A stretch of 64,000 bases of DNA from Bilabrum cf. latius (Eukaryota > Bigyra: Bicosoecida > Bigyra > Bicosoecida): assembly GCA_965178125.1 (NCBI GenBank), contig OZ237750.1, positions 62,001-126,000 on the forward strand. Reading direction: 5' to 3'. Positions 35,001 through 46,600 of this stretch are shown one piece after another; within the stretch, counting starts at the first letter, position 1; each line of letters starts with the position of its first letter. Both the position numbers and the translations under genes were made by a program. The notes under the pieces are model-generated. The model was not told the origin of the DNA. It saw only the letters and a list, made by a program, of their open reading frames with translations, and did no database searches.

Positions 35001-36982
35001 GCTCCCTCGACAGCTGAAACTTGCCGCCCTCCTCCGCCTGCTTGCGCACCCGCTCGCGGACGTGCCTGGCACTCCGAAGCCAGCTCAGGTCCTGCCCTCG
35101 CTCCCCGCCTCCTTGCTCCAGCACGAAGCGCAGCGCCTGGCCCATTCCCCAGGCCGCCTGCGCGTACAGCGCCGCTTCCGGCGCGATCCTGCTGGCGCTG
35201 CCTGCGGCCGTGCCCAGCAGCTTTCTCAGCCGCCTGGTCTGTCCCTCGGCCACGTCCGCGCGTCTCTCAGCCTGTCGTGCTGCCGCCTGTGCCCGCTTCA
35301 GCCTTTCCTCCAGAGTTTCTGCCGAGTCCTGCTTCTTCTCCACGACCTCCACCCTGTCCCTGTGGTACTTGAGGACCGAGGTGACCAGCGAGGTGAACCC
35401 AGCCACGTGGTTGCTGAGGCCCACGCCCAGGTCCTCCCGCCTGTCCTCCATGTACTTATTGAAGTCGGTCAGGCTGGCCTTCACGGTGCCCTTGAGGGTA
35501 CCGAACTCGCTCGCGGTCTTGTGCACGGCGGTCTTGAGCCGCAGCAGCTTCCTCAGCAGCACGTTGCTCTGCTGGTTCACAGCGTCGGCCTCCCCGAGCC
35601 GCTTCTGCTGCTCTTTCTGGTTCAGCTGCGGCACAGCCACTTCCACGTCTCGCAGGATCGCTGCGCATCCGTCGTCTCGAAAGAACACAGTGGGGTGGTA
35701 CTGCGCCCCGCTCGGCATACCCCCGTGCAGCATCAGCCAGCGGCCACTCTCCGCGAGGGAAATGGTGCGGGCGTACAGCGTGCCGGTGGCCCTGGCTCCT
35801 GGCTTCCCGATCATCGCCGGTGGAGGCTGCACCACAAGCATGAACTGGTACTGCAGGGCACTGCCGGCCAATTTGGGCCTGAGCTGGGCCCGGAACACGG
35901 CCCACTCCTGCTCCCTTGCTGATACAGCCCGACCTCCCATCGCAGGCGGGTCTTCCGAGTGGTGGCCATCTGTGCCCGCAACCGTCGTGCGCTTCCCGTC
36001 CACGTACACGTCGCCCGTCTGCACGTCAATCGCGACGGAACCCGGCGAGCTGAAGGCGGACCCGGTCCGGAGGGGGGCGCAGGACACCCCGATCAGAGCA
36101 TCGGGCCGCCAGCCAGCCTTTGGGTTGGACTGATCTGCACTCGTCACATCGATAGCCCATCGCATGCGCCCTTGCAGGAGACCCTGTTCGGCTGTCACGG
36201 CCAGGTGCGCCGATCCCAGCCCGCTCATCTCCTTCCTGCTGTCCCAGTCGCGCCGCACTGCCACTGAGGCTGGCTGGCCTGCGGCACCGCCCGCACGGAC
36301 TTTCTCACCCTCCAGGAAACGCACGGACTTCTTGGACCCGGTGGCAGCACCGCTGGGGACGTCTCGCGGGCTTTCTTTTACTCGCTAGATATTGACGACC
36401 TTGCTCAGCTTGGGAGCGTAGTACCCCTTGAATGACTAGGGGTTGGCGGGGACAGGCTGGCTGTTCCAGTTGACGAGAGGGTCTGCTTTATTCTCCACGA
36501 TCCTCTTCATTTGTTGGCTGAGTCCTGACACGTTTTCGATGAAGGCGGGCACGTCGAAATCGTCTGGTGTGACTTCGCTAGAGCCGGCATCCGAGCCGTT
36601 GTCGGAGCCACTCCCGGTTGCACCGCCATCAGGGGACTGCGGGTTGCTCGGCTCCAACTCCGCCGCATGTCCGTCTCCAATAGCTCTAATATGAGCTTCC
36701 ATGGGCTACGATGGGTCCTCCTAGGGATTCTGTCCAGGTCTGCCGGTCGTAGCAGTTGCAACAAGTACAGTCGGTGGCTGCACATCGGAACCAGCATCAT
36801 TTGCCCCTCGATCCTCAACGCTAGGTGCATCAGTGAATTTGCCTGTCTCTCTTCTTCCCATGACACCTTCTTCAATTTCTCCGGTGTTTCCTGCGGCCTT
36901 GTCTTGGTCTGACTTTCCATCCGAATCAGGTTCATCGTCGTACGGACTACCGAGAGAAGCCTCCTTTCGAAGCTACTCCAGA
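29074..36982 (-). CDS. Giant protein with SPRY-like domain, coiled coil and C-terminal kinase-like domain (5' exons not resolved)
   Basis: A single exon of about 2,636 codons runs from a CACACAG acceptor (36983) to TAA 29074; 12 in-frame TAG codons and no TAA or TGA lie inside. Residues about 230-420 look SPRY/B30.2-like (ALIGVSCAPL, then VAIDVQTGDVYVDGKR). A coiled coil follows (about 450-600). The middle is long and poorly conserved. An acidic/Ser-rich linker precedes a kinase-like domain at about 1660-1990: GVVHRDLRGANV keeps the HRD motif, but the DFG position reads CGWG; SDAWSAAKIVWEL and LLNPEPHLRLAAED correspond to subdomains IX and XI. I expect a pseudokinase. The Gly-rich loop was not identified. 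Function unknown; scaffold for signalling is an inference. Confidence 0.65.
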
Positions 36983-37937
36983 CTGTGTGAGTAAACCATT
37001 TAAACGAAATATTATGTGTCGCTTACAACAATATAGCCTTTACATGGGGCTGAACAGGTGACTGGATAAGACAGAAGCTTGCGGCACGCTGACTTGCGTC
37101 ACATGTCTGTAACTGCGATTTAAAGACCGACTCACGACATGTAGCAGCATTGGCACATGGAATAAAAGAACTAGCACCACTATCCGCAAGTTGGGCCACC
37201 CGTTCGTGCTATCAAACAAAGAGCCAGACGTTAACGAAACAACACGTTACCTCAGCCGGGGCCAGTGCATGGTTACCCTTTGACCTTCGCTCAATGGGGG
37301 GACTACGGGTCTTTTGATCACCTTGTTCTCTAAGGTCATCTTTGATGGCCCTACCTTGGGGGTGTGACAACCATTCGTGGTTGCACACTGCTTTATTCTC
37401 CACGATCCTCTTCATTTGTGCCCGACAAGTTATTCTGGTATTTTATTCTGGTATTATTTTGGGTCAACATTTTTGATGATCGTCGACTCCCCGTTTGCAA
37501 GACTGACGATATTCTTTCCCAATGTAGCGGCGCAGACAATGATCAGCCGAGGACTCGACTTATCACTCCGCGGACCCATTCCACTGGCAGAGGCGCTAGT
37601 GGCGCTGCCCGCGGCCCGGCTTGCCAAGCAGTGCTCACTCCCGCTGGCAGAGGCATCCCCGGCCTGCGCTTTGGCCGTATCGGGTCCCTGCTCGGCTTGG
37701 TTAGCCTCTACGTCCTCACCCTCTCCGCTGCCCCCCTTGACTTCTACCGTGCCCGAACTCATCTTCACATCCTCCAATATGAGCTGACGGAACTGGAGGA
37801 GGGTCTTGCGGGTCTGGTCCACTCTGGGAGCGCGCGGATAAAAAGCAACAATCCCATCATTACTCGGCCCATTCGCTCACGAACACATTTAAACGCGCAA
37901 TTGTAACTAAAAAATAATGCTGACATGCACCAAATTT
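36983..37937. other. Introns/upstream exons of the giant gene, partly resolved
   Basis: Contains a minus-strand open segment 37454-37876 that includes RVDQTRKTLLQFRQLILED and could be an upstream exon of the giant gene. It also contains a second copy of a stretch of about 28 bases (near 37390-37418) found in the main exon near 36486-36514 and encoding QMKRIVENKA. The rest is AT-rich and unassigned. Confidence 0.35.
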
Positions 37938-40773
37938 TCATTTCCAACCGCCAGCGCTGTCGTCACTGTCAGAATCGACGTCCACGACCGAAGCGGGTAT
38001 GGCGATCATCGCGCTCTTCATAGCGGGGTTCTATTCTGGATTCATAAACACCCCAGTATTCCTCCTCTGCAGCTTCTTTCGTCGGAATCCGCCCGACGAG
38101 TCGCTATCACTGCTGCTATCGCTGCCGTCTCCTGCCCTGCTTGCTGCCTCTTTCTGCAACCGGGCTCGGGTGCTCGCTGGCACGCGAGGGGTGGTCAGCG
38201 TCAGCAGAGAGCCCGTCCCCAGCTTGGCCAGCTTCGGCCGGGACACCATTGACTCTCCCCCGTCCGAATCGGAATCAGAATCCGAGTCCCCTCCTTTTCC
38301 GGGGCCGCCCCTCGGCCCCTGCCCCTTCCCCTTCGACTCCTTCGCGTTGCTGAGAGGGCTGGCCCTGGCCGGTGGAGGCGGCGCGGACTTGCCCGCGCCA
38401 TTGCCTCCGTTCTCCTCGTCGTTACCACCGCCCTCGCTGTCGCTGTCTTTGTCTGCACCCCCTCCTTTGGTCTGGCCCGCGGCCTCCCCTTGCTTGCTGT
38501 CGTCTTCATCTTCATTCTCGTCCTCCTCAAGGATCGCCAGCCGAGCCAGTGCAGCCTGTCTCTTTGCCTCTCTCGAGTCTGCCTTCTTGCCCTTGCTCTT
38601 CGACTTGGAGGCATCATCGTCATCGCCTTCGCCTAGTGCGCCCTTCTTGCCCTTGCCTTTCTTGCCACCCGACTTTGTCTTGGCCGGCTTCGCAGCTGCC
38701 GCTTTCCTAGCCGATGGAGGCGCCTTGCGCACGACAGAGCCCTGCTCATCCTCGTCATCATCCTCGTCGTCGTCGCTCGCATCTTTCTTGAGGACCAGAG
38801 ACACGGAGGACTTCGTGCGGCCCTTCTTGAACTGGCTGAACCTGGCAGCCAGCTGGTCGGCGAAGGAGAGCTGGGCCGTGTGCCCCTTGCCCTTCTTCTT
38901 GTCCTTCTTCTTCTTCTTGTCCTTCTTCTCGCCGTCCTTGTTCTTGCTCTTGCTCACCTGGCGCAGCTTCTTGCCAGCCTAAATCTCCGCCAACAGACCC
39001 ATCGTGCCCCCAGACGCAGGGGCCTCTGCCTCAGCCTCTGCCTCGGCCTGGTTCTCCTCGTTTCCGGCCAGCTGGTCCCCTGCATCCCCGTAGGCCCCGC
39101 CGCCCTTCCCCATGTCCTCGCCAGGCCCGCCGACTCCCTGAGTGCCCCACCCAGCACCCGCATCCTGCGCGTTCGCAACACCCATGCCCGGCATCTCACC
39201 TGCCTGCGCCACGCCCATACCTACAGGCAGCTCGTACCCTGGGTCGGCCCCGGGCTGAGCCCCTGGATATGGGGCCCCTCCAGGGGGCGCCCCGTTGGGG
39301 GGAGGCACCCCAGGGGGGGGCACCCCTGGGGGAGGCACGGCGAGAGCGGGAGCGGGCGCGCCCCAGCTCTAGGTCTGGTGCCCCGGAGGGGGCTGTGACG
39401 AGGGCGGTGGTGGGGGATTGGTTCCGTTAGCTTGCGGTGCCGCGGCTGCGGGAGTGCCTGCCGGCGGCTGCTGTTGTAGTTGTGGTTGTGGGGCGGCCGC
39501 TGGTCTTGCAGGCTGCACGTCCTCAATGGAGAGCACTCCATTCCCCCGCATCATCTCGTTGAGCGCCGTGGGCAGGAGACTCGTGAGGTCCACCTGCGTG
39601 TCGGCAGCGTACCCAACTCCTCCATCAGACGAGGATCCTGCCACTCCGCCGCCACCACCGCCCACCGCGGCCGCTGTCTCCTGGCCCGACCACGTCATAT
39701 CCGCCGTGTTGGGCAGGTTGAGGTTCTGGGGCAGCTCCAGCGCCTCTGCCTCCTTTGCCTGTGGCCTGAAGGAGTAGTCCAGGTCGGAGACGTCCCTTCC
39801 TGCCCGCTGGTCGATGGTCGCGGGTCGGGCGCCGAGGACCCCCCCTTGCTTGGCGGCGCGGCGCCCCTGACCCTCGTCGTCCTGGTCCCCGTCGAGGTTC
39901 GAGCCCCTGCCCGCCTTGCTGGGGTAGTGCTTGTACGGGTTCTGCTTCGAGTTGAAGAGCAGGACCGACGCGCCGCTGCGGAGGGCGGAACGGGCCGGGA
40001 ATAGGCCCAGGCCGCTGGGAGCATCCTCGCCAGGGGGGTCTGTGCGGTCATCCACCAGCCTCGTGCGGCGGAAGAGGTCCCTTAGCTGTCTGCGTGCCTT
40101 TGGGTTGAACGACTCCTCGTCCTCGCCCAGCATCATGGGCTCCTCGCCGTCGTCCTCGCGGAGGGTCGCGGGGTCTGCCCCGGGGGCAGCGTGCGTGATG
40201 GGAGGCATGTCCATGGGCTCGTCCGAGTATACCTGGCCTTCCTAAAGAGATCGAAACGGTGCCGGCTTAGTAAGGCTCGGGGGGTATCGGCTGGATGCAA
40301 ACAGCGCGGTGGAGAGGTTGGGCCGCGCCGCGATGCGCTACACCTTGCGCTCTGCCGCTGCGATCCGACCCTGCAGGGAGCTGAGCCGCTGGCGCTCCTC
40401 GGACACCTGCGATCATGGCATGAGCAGGGACACAAAGTGCGTGCATACGGCTCAATGGGTTCGACCCCTGATCTGGATCGCAACCAGGCCTCGCTAGCCG
40501 AAACACAACTTACACGATTGCGGATTCTGGTAAAGATTTGCGTGCTTGTTCGCTCCAAGTGTCTCAGAGAGTCGTACAATAGCCTACTAATATCTTCATC
40601 GGCCACGTCATGCAGTGCAACTGCGAGCAGATACAGGTTTAGGTACGGCAACTGGGTATGCCAATGCGTGGGCAAGTCAGATGGGGTGCCACCTAAGATT
40701 AATATCGACAACCCGACGGACAGAATGAAATCTTACCAGGCTGAGATACTACCTACGAGCACCGAATAGACAT
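37938..40773 (-). CDS. WASHC1: WASH complex subunit 1, Arp2/3 activator on endosomes, 870 residues
   Basis: WASH nucleates branched actin on endosomes by activating Arp2/3. Three exons fit in phase: 40773-40737, 40620-40514 and 40406-37938 (GTAAGA/GTAAGT donors, CAG acceptors). The WAHD1 region is clear: DISRLLYDSLRHLE, then QIFTRIRNRV, then FASSRYPP; next LLFNSKQNPYKHYPS and LPNTADMTW, the family's tubulin-binding-region landmarks, and a Pro-rich stretch. A WH2 motif reads GLLAEI-TAG-AGKKLRQV; the central motif is FADQLAARFSQFKKG. The protein ends, after a long Asp/Glu/Lys-rich insert of about 240 residues, with an acidic peptide and terminal Trp (DSDDSAGGWK), as in the family. Six TAG codons (40753, 40338, 40242, 39369, 38979, 38031) and final TGA at 37938. 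Confidence 0.9.
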
Positions 40774-41044
40774 GGTGCCCCCTTCTTCAGCAGAAAGGAG
40801 TGCATTCCAGGAAATTTCGATGCTTGTGCTTAAGTGCACGTTATCTTCCAACGTATATCAGAGTGAAAATCCAAGCAATCCACTCACAAACCGAGCCTCT
40901 GCTTCACCGTACAGCAAGTCCAAGCCTAGTCACTCCTAAGGGGTGAATGACCCGAGTATTTACTACCGGCTGCCAGCATCACAACTTGTAACTGACGGCC
41001 CCCGCAAGGTATATCCTCCTACTTTAAGCAACGAGGGCCTCAGC
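40774..41044. promoter_or_regulatory. Shared upstream region of WASH and inositol-phosphate synthase
   Basis: 271 bases between the two divergent start codons. No core-promoter motif can be named with confidence. An in-frame TAA at 40937 separates the synthase ORF from upstream sequence. Confidence 0.5.
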
Positions 41045-43018
41045 ATGTCAAACGCAATCTTTCTGGATGCGGATGTAGCAGTAGAGGCACCGGGCTGTAC
41101 AACTACGGCCAAACATATCATTTCAACTCAGCGGTACGATTCTACCGTCGTTGATGTCGCGGAACTGAGCGGATCAGACGAAGCTCCCCGCCTGATCGCT
41201 CGCCCGGAAACCAAGTCTGTCACCTTCCTAACGGAGCGCAAGGTGCCGAAGCTCGGCGTGATGCTCGTCGGTTGGGGTGGTAACAATGGTACCACTGTGA
41301 CAGCGGGCGTCCTGGCCAACAAGCACGGCATGTCGTGGCGCACACGTCGCGGCGAGCAAAAGGCGGACTGGACCGGGTCGGTCGTAATGGCGTCCACCGT
41401 GCGGGTCGGGGCCACGGCCGGCGGCCGCGATGTCTACGCCCCCTTGCGCTCCCTCCTCCCCATCGCGGACCCGGCAGCCCTGGAAATCGGCGGCTGGGAC
41501 ATCTCGGGCATGCCACTGGCAGACGCCATGGAGCGCGCCGCAGTGCTGCCCGTGGATCTCCAGAGGCAGCTCCGCCCCATGATGGAGAAGATGGGCACCC
41601 CGCTCCCGGGTGCCTTCGACCCCGCATTTGTGGCTCCGAATCAGGGGGCCCGGGCGAACCACGTGCTGGAAGGCAGCAAGCAGGCCCAGCTGGAGGCCAT
41701 CAGGGAACACATCCGGGCCTTCAAGGAGGAGCGCGGGGTGGACAGGATCGTCGTGCTATGGACCGCCAACACGGAGCGGTTCTCCGTGCTCGAGGGTCCC
41801 GCCAGGGAACAAGGCAAGGCCCTCCTGGAGGCCATCGCGGCGGGGGGCGAGGCAGCCTCCGAGGTGGCCCCTTCCGTTCTGTACGCAGTCGCAGCCGCAC
41901 TGGAGGGCTGCCTCTTCGTGAACGGGAGCCCCCAGAACACCCTGCTTCCTTCCGTGGTGGACCTGGCCACGTCTCAGGGAACACACGTGGGCGGAGACGA
42001 CTTCAAGAGCGGGCAGACCAAGATCAAGAGCGTGCTGGTGGACTTCCTGGTGCAGGCCGGCATGAAGCCCTGCAGCATCGCCAGCTACAACCACCTGGGG
42101 AACAACGACGGCTACAACCTGTCGCACCCCCCTCAGTTCCGTTCCAAGGAGGTGAGCAAGTCCAGCGTGGTGGACGACGTGGTTGCCTCCAACGGCCTGC
42201 TGTACGACCACGCGAGGGGAGAGGTCCCCGACCACTGCGTGGTGATCAAGTACGTCCCCCACGTGGGTGACAGCAAGCGGGCCATGGACGAGTACTGCTC
42301 CAGGATCTTCCTGGGCGGGGAGCACACGCTGGCCATCCACAACACGTGCGAGGACAGCCTCCTCGCCGCTCCGCTGATCATCGATCTCGTGCTGCTGGCA
42401 GAGGTGCTCGCCCGGGTGAGCGTGTCGGGCCTCGATGGAGGAGAGGCAGGTGCGGAAGACGAGGTGGCAGCGACGGCCACGGCAGGAAAGGCACCGCCGG
42501 CTGTCGGCGGTGCCACGGGGGGGGCCGCAGCAAGCAGTGGCGAGGAAGAGGCCAAGGAGGGGGAGGAAGCCGGTTCCGGAACGGAAGTTGGCGCCGCGCA
42601 TTCTCCCCAGCGCTTCCACGCCGTGCTATCCCTCCTCTCGTACCTCCTGAAGGCGCCCGCCGTCCCCGAGGGCGCCCCCGTGGTGAACGCCCTCGCCGCC
42701 CAGAGGGGCGCGCTGTGCAACGTGCTAAGGGCCGCGGCTGGGCTCCCAGCGGAGACCCACATGCGGCTGGAGCACCTGTTCCGGTCTTCCAGGGAGTCAA
42801 CGGGGTCCACTGTGGCTGCGGCTGCGGCTGCAAAGAAGAAGACGAAGACCGCCGGCCTGCCGGTCTCTCGCCTCGACGAGATGGCGGCCCGCATGGATGC
42901 CGCCCGGGCGCGGTCTGTGGCTGCCGGAAAAGAGGGGGCGGCGGAGGGAGTCGCGGCGGGTCGGGGGCTGGTGGGTGCCCGTTCCTCTGCAGGGGGTGTC
43001 AAGGCGCTCTCCGCTTGA
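41045..43018 (+). CDS. INO1: myo-Inositol-1-phosphate (inositol-3-phosphate) synthase, 657 residues
   Basis: Converts glucose-6-phosphate to inositol-3-phosphate with NAD, the committed step of inositol synthesis in the cytosol. Family blocks seen in order: GVMLVGWGGNNGTTVTAGV (NAD site), DWTGSVVMASTVRVG, GGWDISGMPLADAMERA, VLWTANTERF, FVNGSPQNT, GGDDFKSGQTK, SYNHLGNNDGYNLS, KYVPHVGDSKRAMDEY, HNTCEDSLLAAPLIIDL and SYLLKAPAVPEGAPVVNAL. Two departures: an Ala/Gly/Glu insert of about 60 residues (42425-42600) before the last helices, and a C-terminal Ala/Lys/Arg-rich extension of about 90 residues. The usual length is about 510. ATG 41045 is the first ATG after the upstream TAA. There is no TAG in the frame; the stop is TGA. 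Confidence 0.95.
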   Translation: MSNAIFLDADVAVEAPGCTTTAKHIISTQRYDSTVVDVAELSGSDEAPRLIARPETKSVTFLTERKVPKLGVMLVGWGGNNGTTVTAGVLANKHGMSWRTRRGEQKADWTGSVVMASTVRVGATAGGRDVYAPLRSLLPIADPAALEIGGWDISGMPLADAMERAAVLPVDLQRQLRPMMEKMGTPLPGAFDPAFVAPNQGARANHVLEGSKQAQLEAIREHIRAFKEERGVDRIVVLWTANTERFSVLEGPAREQGKALLEAIAAGGEAASEVAPSVLYAVAAALEGCLFVNGSPQNTLLPSVVDLATSQGTHVGGDDFKSGQTKIKSVLVDFLVQAGMKPCSIASYNHLGNNDGYNLSHPPQFRSKEVSKSSVVDDVVASNGLLYDHARGEVPDHCVVIKYVPHVGDSKRAMDEYCSRIFLGGEHTLAIHNTCEDSLLAAPLIIDLVLLAEVLARVSVSGLDGGEAGAEDEVAATATAGKAPPAVGGATGGAAASSGEEEAKEGEEAGSGTEVGAAHSPQRFHAVLSLLSYLLKAPAVPEGAPVVNALAAQRGALCNVLRAAAGLPAETHMRLEHLFRSSRESTGSTVAAAAAAKKKTKTAGLPVSRLDEMAARMDAARARSVAAGKEGAAEGVAAGRGLVGARSSAGGVKALSA

Positions 43019-43630
43019 GGGACGCCCCTTGTTGGGGGTTGGGTGCTGGGGTTGGGGTTGGGGTTGGGCGTTGCGCCCGGATGTGTCGCTGATCCGATCC
43101 ACCTCTGGCAGAGGTGCTCGCGCTGCCATTGTGCGGCGTGGTCTCCTTTTATTGGTGGATTGCGTGGTCAGCTCTTTGCTTGCAGGAGCAAGTGAGCAAG
43201 TGCTGCTGCTGGCCCTTGACATTCTCCTTTGATGGTGCTTCCACAGGGGAGAGGTGAGAGGTGCAGCAGCGGTGGCGGCGGCACGTGGCTTGGTACACGT
43301 GATGCACCTGTTATTGAGGCAGGTCTTCGTGTGAATCGCTTCGCTGCGTGTTGGTGCTGTTGGTGCCTGTGCGCTGGTCGACGTAGATCGCCAGTTTCGG
43401 CACTGCCAGCACTCTTTTTCGCAGCCGATCCGTGTTGGTATCTTGAATTATAGGTGCAAACAGGGATAAACTTGAATACCAAGTATGGCAGAGGCTTAGA
43501 TTTCATGTAAACACAAACCTGCAGTCACTGTGACCGCATGCGACTCCACAGGTCAAAGCTGGGTGAGACCTTGAAAGAATCATTGGGAAAATGAACTAAA
43601 ACACGAACAGTAAGCTCTAAAAGACACAAC
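43019..43630. other. Convergent 3' intergenic region
   Basis: Lies between the stops of the inositol synthase gene and SMC3. Contains a TTGGGG run (43047-43068) but no gene. Confidence 0.5.
43047..43068 (+). repeat. Short TTGGGG-type run
   Basis: Three to four tandem TTGGGG units just downstream of the inositol synthase stop. Resembles ciliate-type telomere repeats but is too short to interpret. Confidence 0.7.
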
Positions 43631-46600
43631 TCATCCCTCCATGGCCTCCTCGTCCTCCATCATGGCGTCACCACCACCAGCCACCGCTCCGCGCTTGCGC
43701 GCGCTGCTCGCGGCTGCCCCTGACGCCGCGCGGCCCCCTGCAGCCGCCTTGCCGGCACCCTGGGCAGCGGCGTCTTCCTCTTGCATGATGGTGTGCACGA
43801 AGCCCAGGGCCTGTGCCTGCGTCTAGGACACCACGCGGCTGCTTTTGTGCTCAAAGGCGATGCCAAACCACCTGTCGGCGACACGCACCAGCTCGGGACG
43901 GAACGTAGTGGTGATGAACTGCGCGGCCCTCCGCTTGCTGTGCGCTTGCCTCTGGACCAAAGCCGCCACTGCTCTCCGATGGGTGGGGTCGAGGGCCTGG
44001 TCGATCTCGTCGAACAGGTAAAAAGGGGCGGGGTCGCACCTCTGGATCGCGAAGATGAGGGCGAGGGCCACGAGAGTGGCCTGGCCCCCGGAGAGAGTCT
44101 GCATCGGGTGCGGCGTGTCGCGCTCGTTGAACGATACCTTGATCTGCACGCCTTTGAACCTGGGCACCAGTGCCAGTACCCGCTCCAGCTCCTCGCTCGT
44201 CTCCTCCTCTTCCGCTTCTTCCTCTCCATCCCCCTCCTCGTCCTCGTCATCCTCTTCCAGCTCGTCCTCGTCCTCGTCATCCATGCCCCGCCGCCTCCTC
44301 CTCCCACCCGACCGCCTGCTCGCCGCCTCTTGCTCCCCAACGGCCCGCGCCGCCTCCTCGTCATCGAAGTCCAGTCCAGCGAGCCCCTCCGACGTGAGGT
44401 CGAACTCGCCCCCGTCCTCGTCCTCCTCCGCCTCTCCCTCCGACTCAGACTCGCCTTCCTTCCGCTCCACGGCACCAGATCCGGCCTCCTCCTCCTTGCC
44501 CCCCCCCTCTTCAACGTCGTCCTCATCGTCCTCTCCCTCCTCCGCAGCAGCCGCCGATGCCCTCGCGCTCGGTCTCTTGCGCTTGCCCACGCGCATGTAC
44601 AGACGCCCCTGACCCCTAGGCACCAGCTCGGAGAACACGGTGGCGAAGTGCTGCGCCACGCCGCGGAAGGTCCTGAGAAGCGCCTTGTCCTTGCGCCTGT
44701 CCAGTAGCGAGATCATCTGCTCCAGCTTGCCCGCCGCGCTGGACATGCCCCCGCGCCTGTGCTGCAGCTCGTCGCGCCTCTTGGCGAAGGCCTGGTGCTG
44801 GTCGATGGCCTTCCTGTTGACGTGGGCGTATTTCTTTAGGTCCGCGTTGACCCTCTTGAGGTCCTTCATCAGCGCCTTCCTGTGCTTGCCCTGCAGCGCC
44901 TCGAGCTCCTCCCTCCCCACCGTGCCGAGGTCCCTGATCTTGTTGGCGCACTCCTCCCTCTTCCTCTCCAGCATCCTGCGCTTGTCGGTGACCTGGTCCC
45001 GCTCCTCCTGCAGCCGCTCCAGCTCCTTCCGGTCCGTGGTCTGCACCTCCAGGAGCGTGCCCACGTCGGACTGTTCCTTGGTCAGCTGCCCCCTCGCCTC
45101 CTTCAGCCGAGACTCCACCTCTTGCAGGCGGGATGTGGCCGCGTCCTCGGCAGCCTTGGCCTCCTCAAGCGCGGCCTGGGACTCGCGCACCAGCCCGTCC
45201 AGCCCGCCCTCCGCGCCGTCGCCACCGTCCTCCCCACCCAGACCGCCGTGCTGCACCCCCAGCCTGGCACGCAGCGACTCGGCCCTGCGGTCGAGGTTCT
45301 CCCTGAGCCTCGCCTCCAGGCTCTTGACCTCCGCCTCCAGGTCGCCCACCCTCACGCCGGCCCTGCCCTCCTCCTCACGGAGCGCCGCAAGGCGGTCCTC
45401 CAGCCCTGCCAGCTCCTCCTTGGCCTCGTCGCTGCCTCCCTTCTGCAGCTTGGTGCCGATTTCCTCCTCGTACGAGGACACCTGCGCCTCCAGGCCGGCC
45501 ACCTCGGTGCGCAGCTCGGCGGCGCGCGCTGCCTGTGCCCTGGCCTTGGCACCCGCCTCCTCCACAGCAGCGGCCGCGTCCTGGCGGCCCTTCCGAGCCG
45601 TGGCGGCCTCGTCCCTGGCCCGAGCCCGCCTGGCCTCCAGTTCCTGGTGCTGCTGCCGCACCTGCAGCGCGGCCTGCCCCAGCCGGTCTGCCTCGTCGGC
45701 TGCCCTCCTCTGCGCGGTCCTGGCCTGCAGGAGCTGCTCCCTCACCTTGATCAGCGCGGCGTGGGAGGACAATCGGCTGGTCTCCGGGTCGAGGAACCCG
45801 CCGCTCATGGTGCCGCCCTTCTCCACCCGGTCCCCGTGCAGCGTAACGCCCTCCCACCCGCCGGGCAGCTTGCTCACCTTCACGCAGGTGGCAGCGTCCC
45901 TGCAGAGCATCACCTTGCCGAAGACCTGGGCCACGGCGGGCTCCACGTCGTCCTCGTAGTTCAGCCTCTCGATCAGCGGAACTGCGTCGTTGCTGCGCGG
46001 CGCCGCGTCCACGCCCTCGTAGGCTGGGAGCCTCTTCAGCGGCACGAAGGTAACGCGGCCCCTCCTCGTCTTCTGCAGGTGCCGGATGCACCGCGCCGCC
46101 ACGGCTTCGTCCTCCACGATCACGTTGAACAGCCTGAGCCCGGCCACGCTCTCCGCTGCCACGTGGAACCTGTGTCCTGTGGGCACGGCCAGCTCCAGCA
46201 GGGTCCCCTTGATGCCCTCCCACCCTTCCTCCTCCTGCAGCCGCCTCACCTCGAGGAGGCCAGACCGCAGCTGGGCTGGCAGCCCCCGCAGCGTCTTCTC
46301 GTCCGCGTCCGTCCTGGCCTTGGCGAGCTCGTCCACGGTCGCCTGCGCGTCTTTCTCCTCCTTCAGGTGCTCCAGGCGGGACCGCAGCAGCTCGGAACGC
46401 TTGTTCCCCAACTCGTCCAGGTCCTTGGAGGCCTTGGCGTAGGCGGCCGCGGCCTTGTCCGCCTGCTTCTCGAGCTTGGGCACGGCCGCTTCCGCGTCGC
46501 TGGACCGCTTGCCAGCCGCGGCCGCCTCCCCGTCGCACGCCTTGATCTGCGCCTGCCTCGCCTCGATCTCCGCCCGCAGCTCCCTCACTTGTTCCCTGAG

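Noticed and set aside
40410-40513. B-box-like GGTTCGACCC in the second WASH intron
   Set aside because: No A box and no cloverleaf; explained as intron sequence.
43047-43068. Telomere or chromosome breakage site
   Set aside because: Only three to four TTGGGG units, flanked on both sides by ordinary genes.
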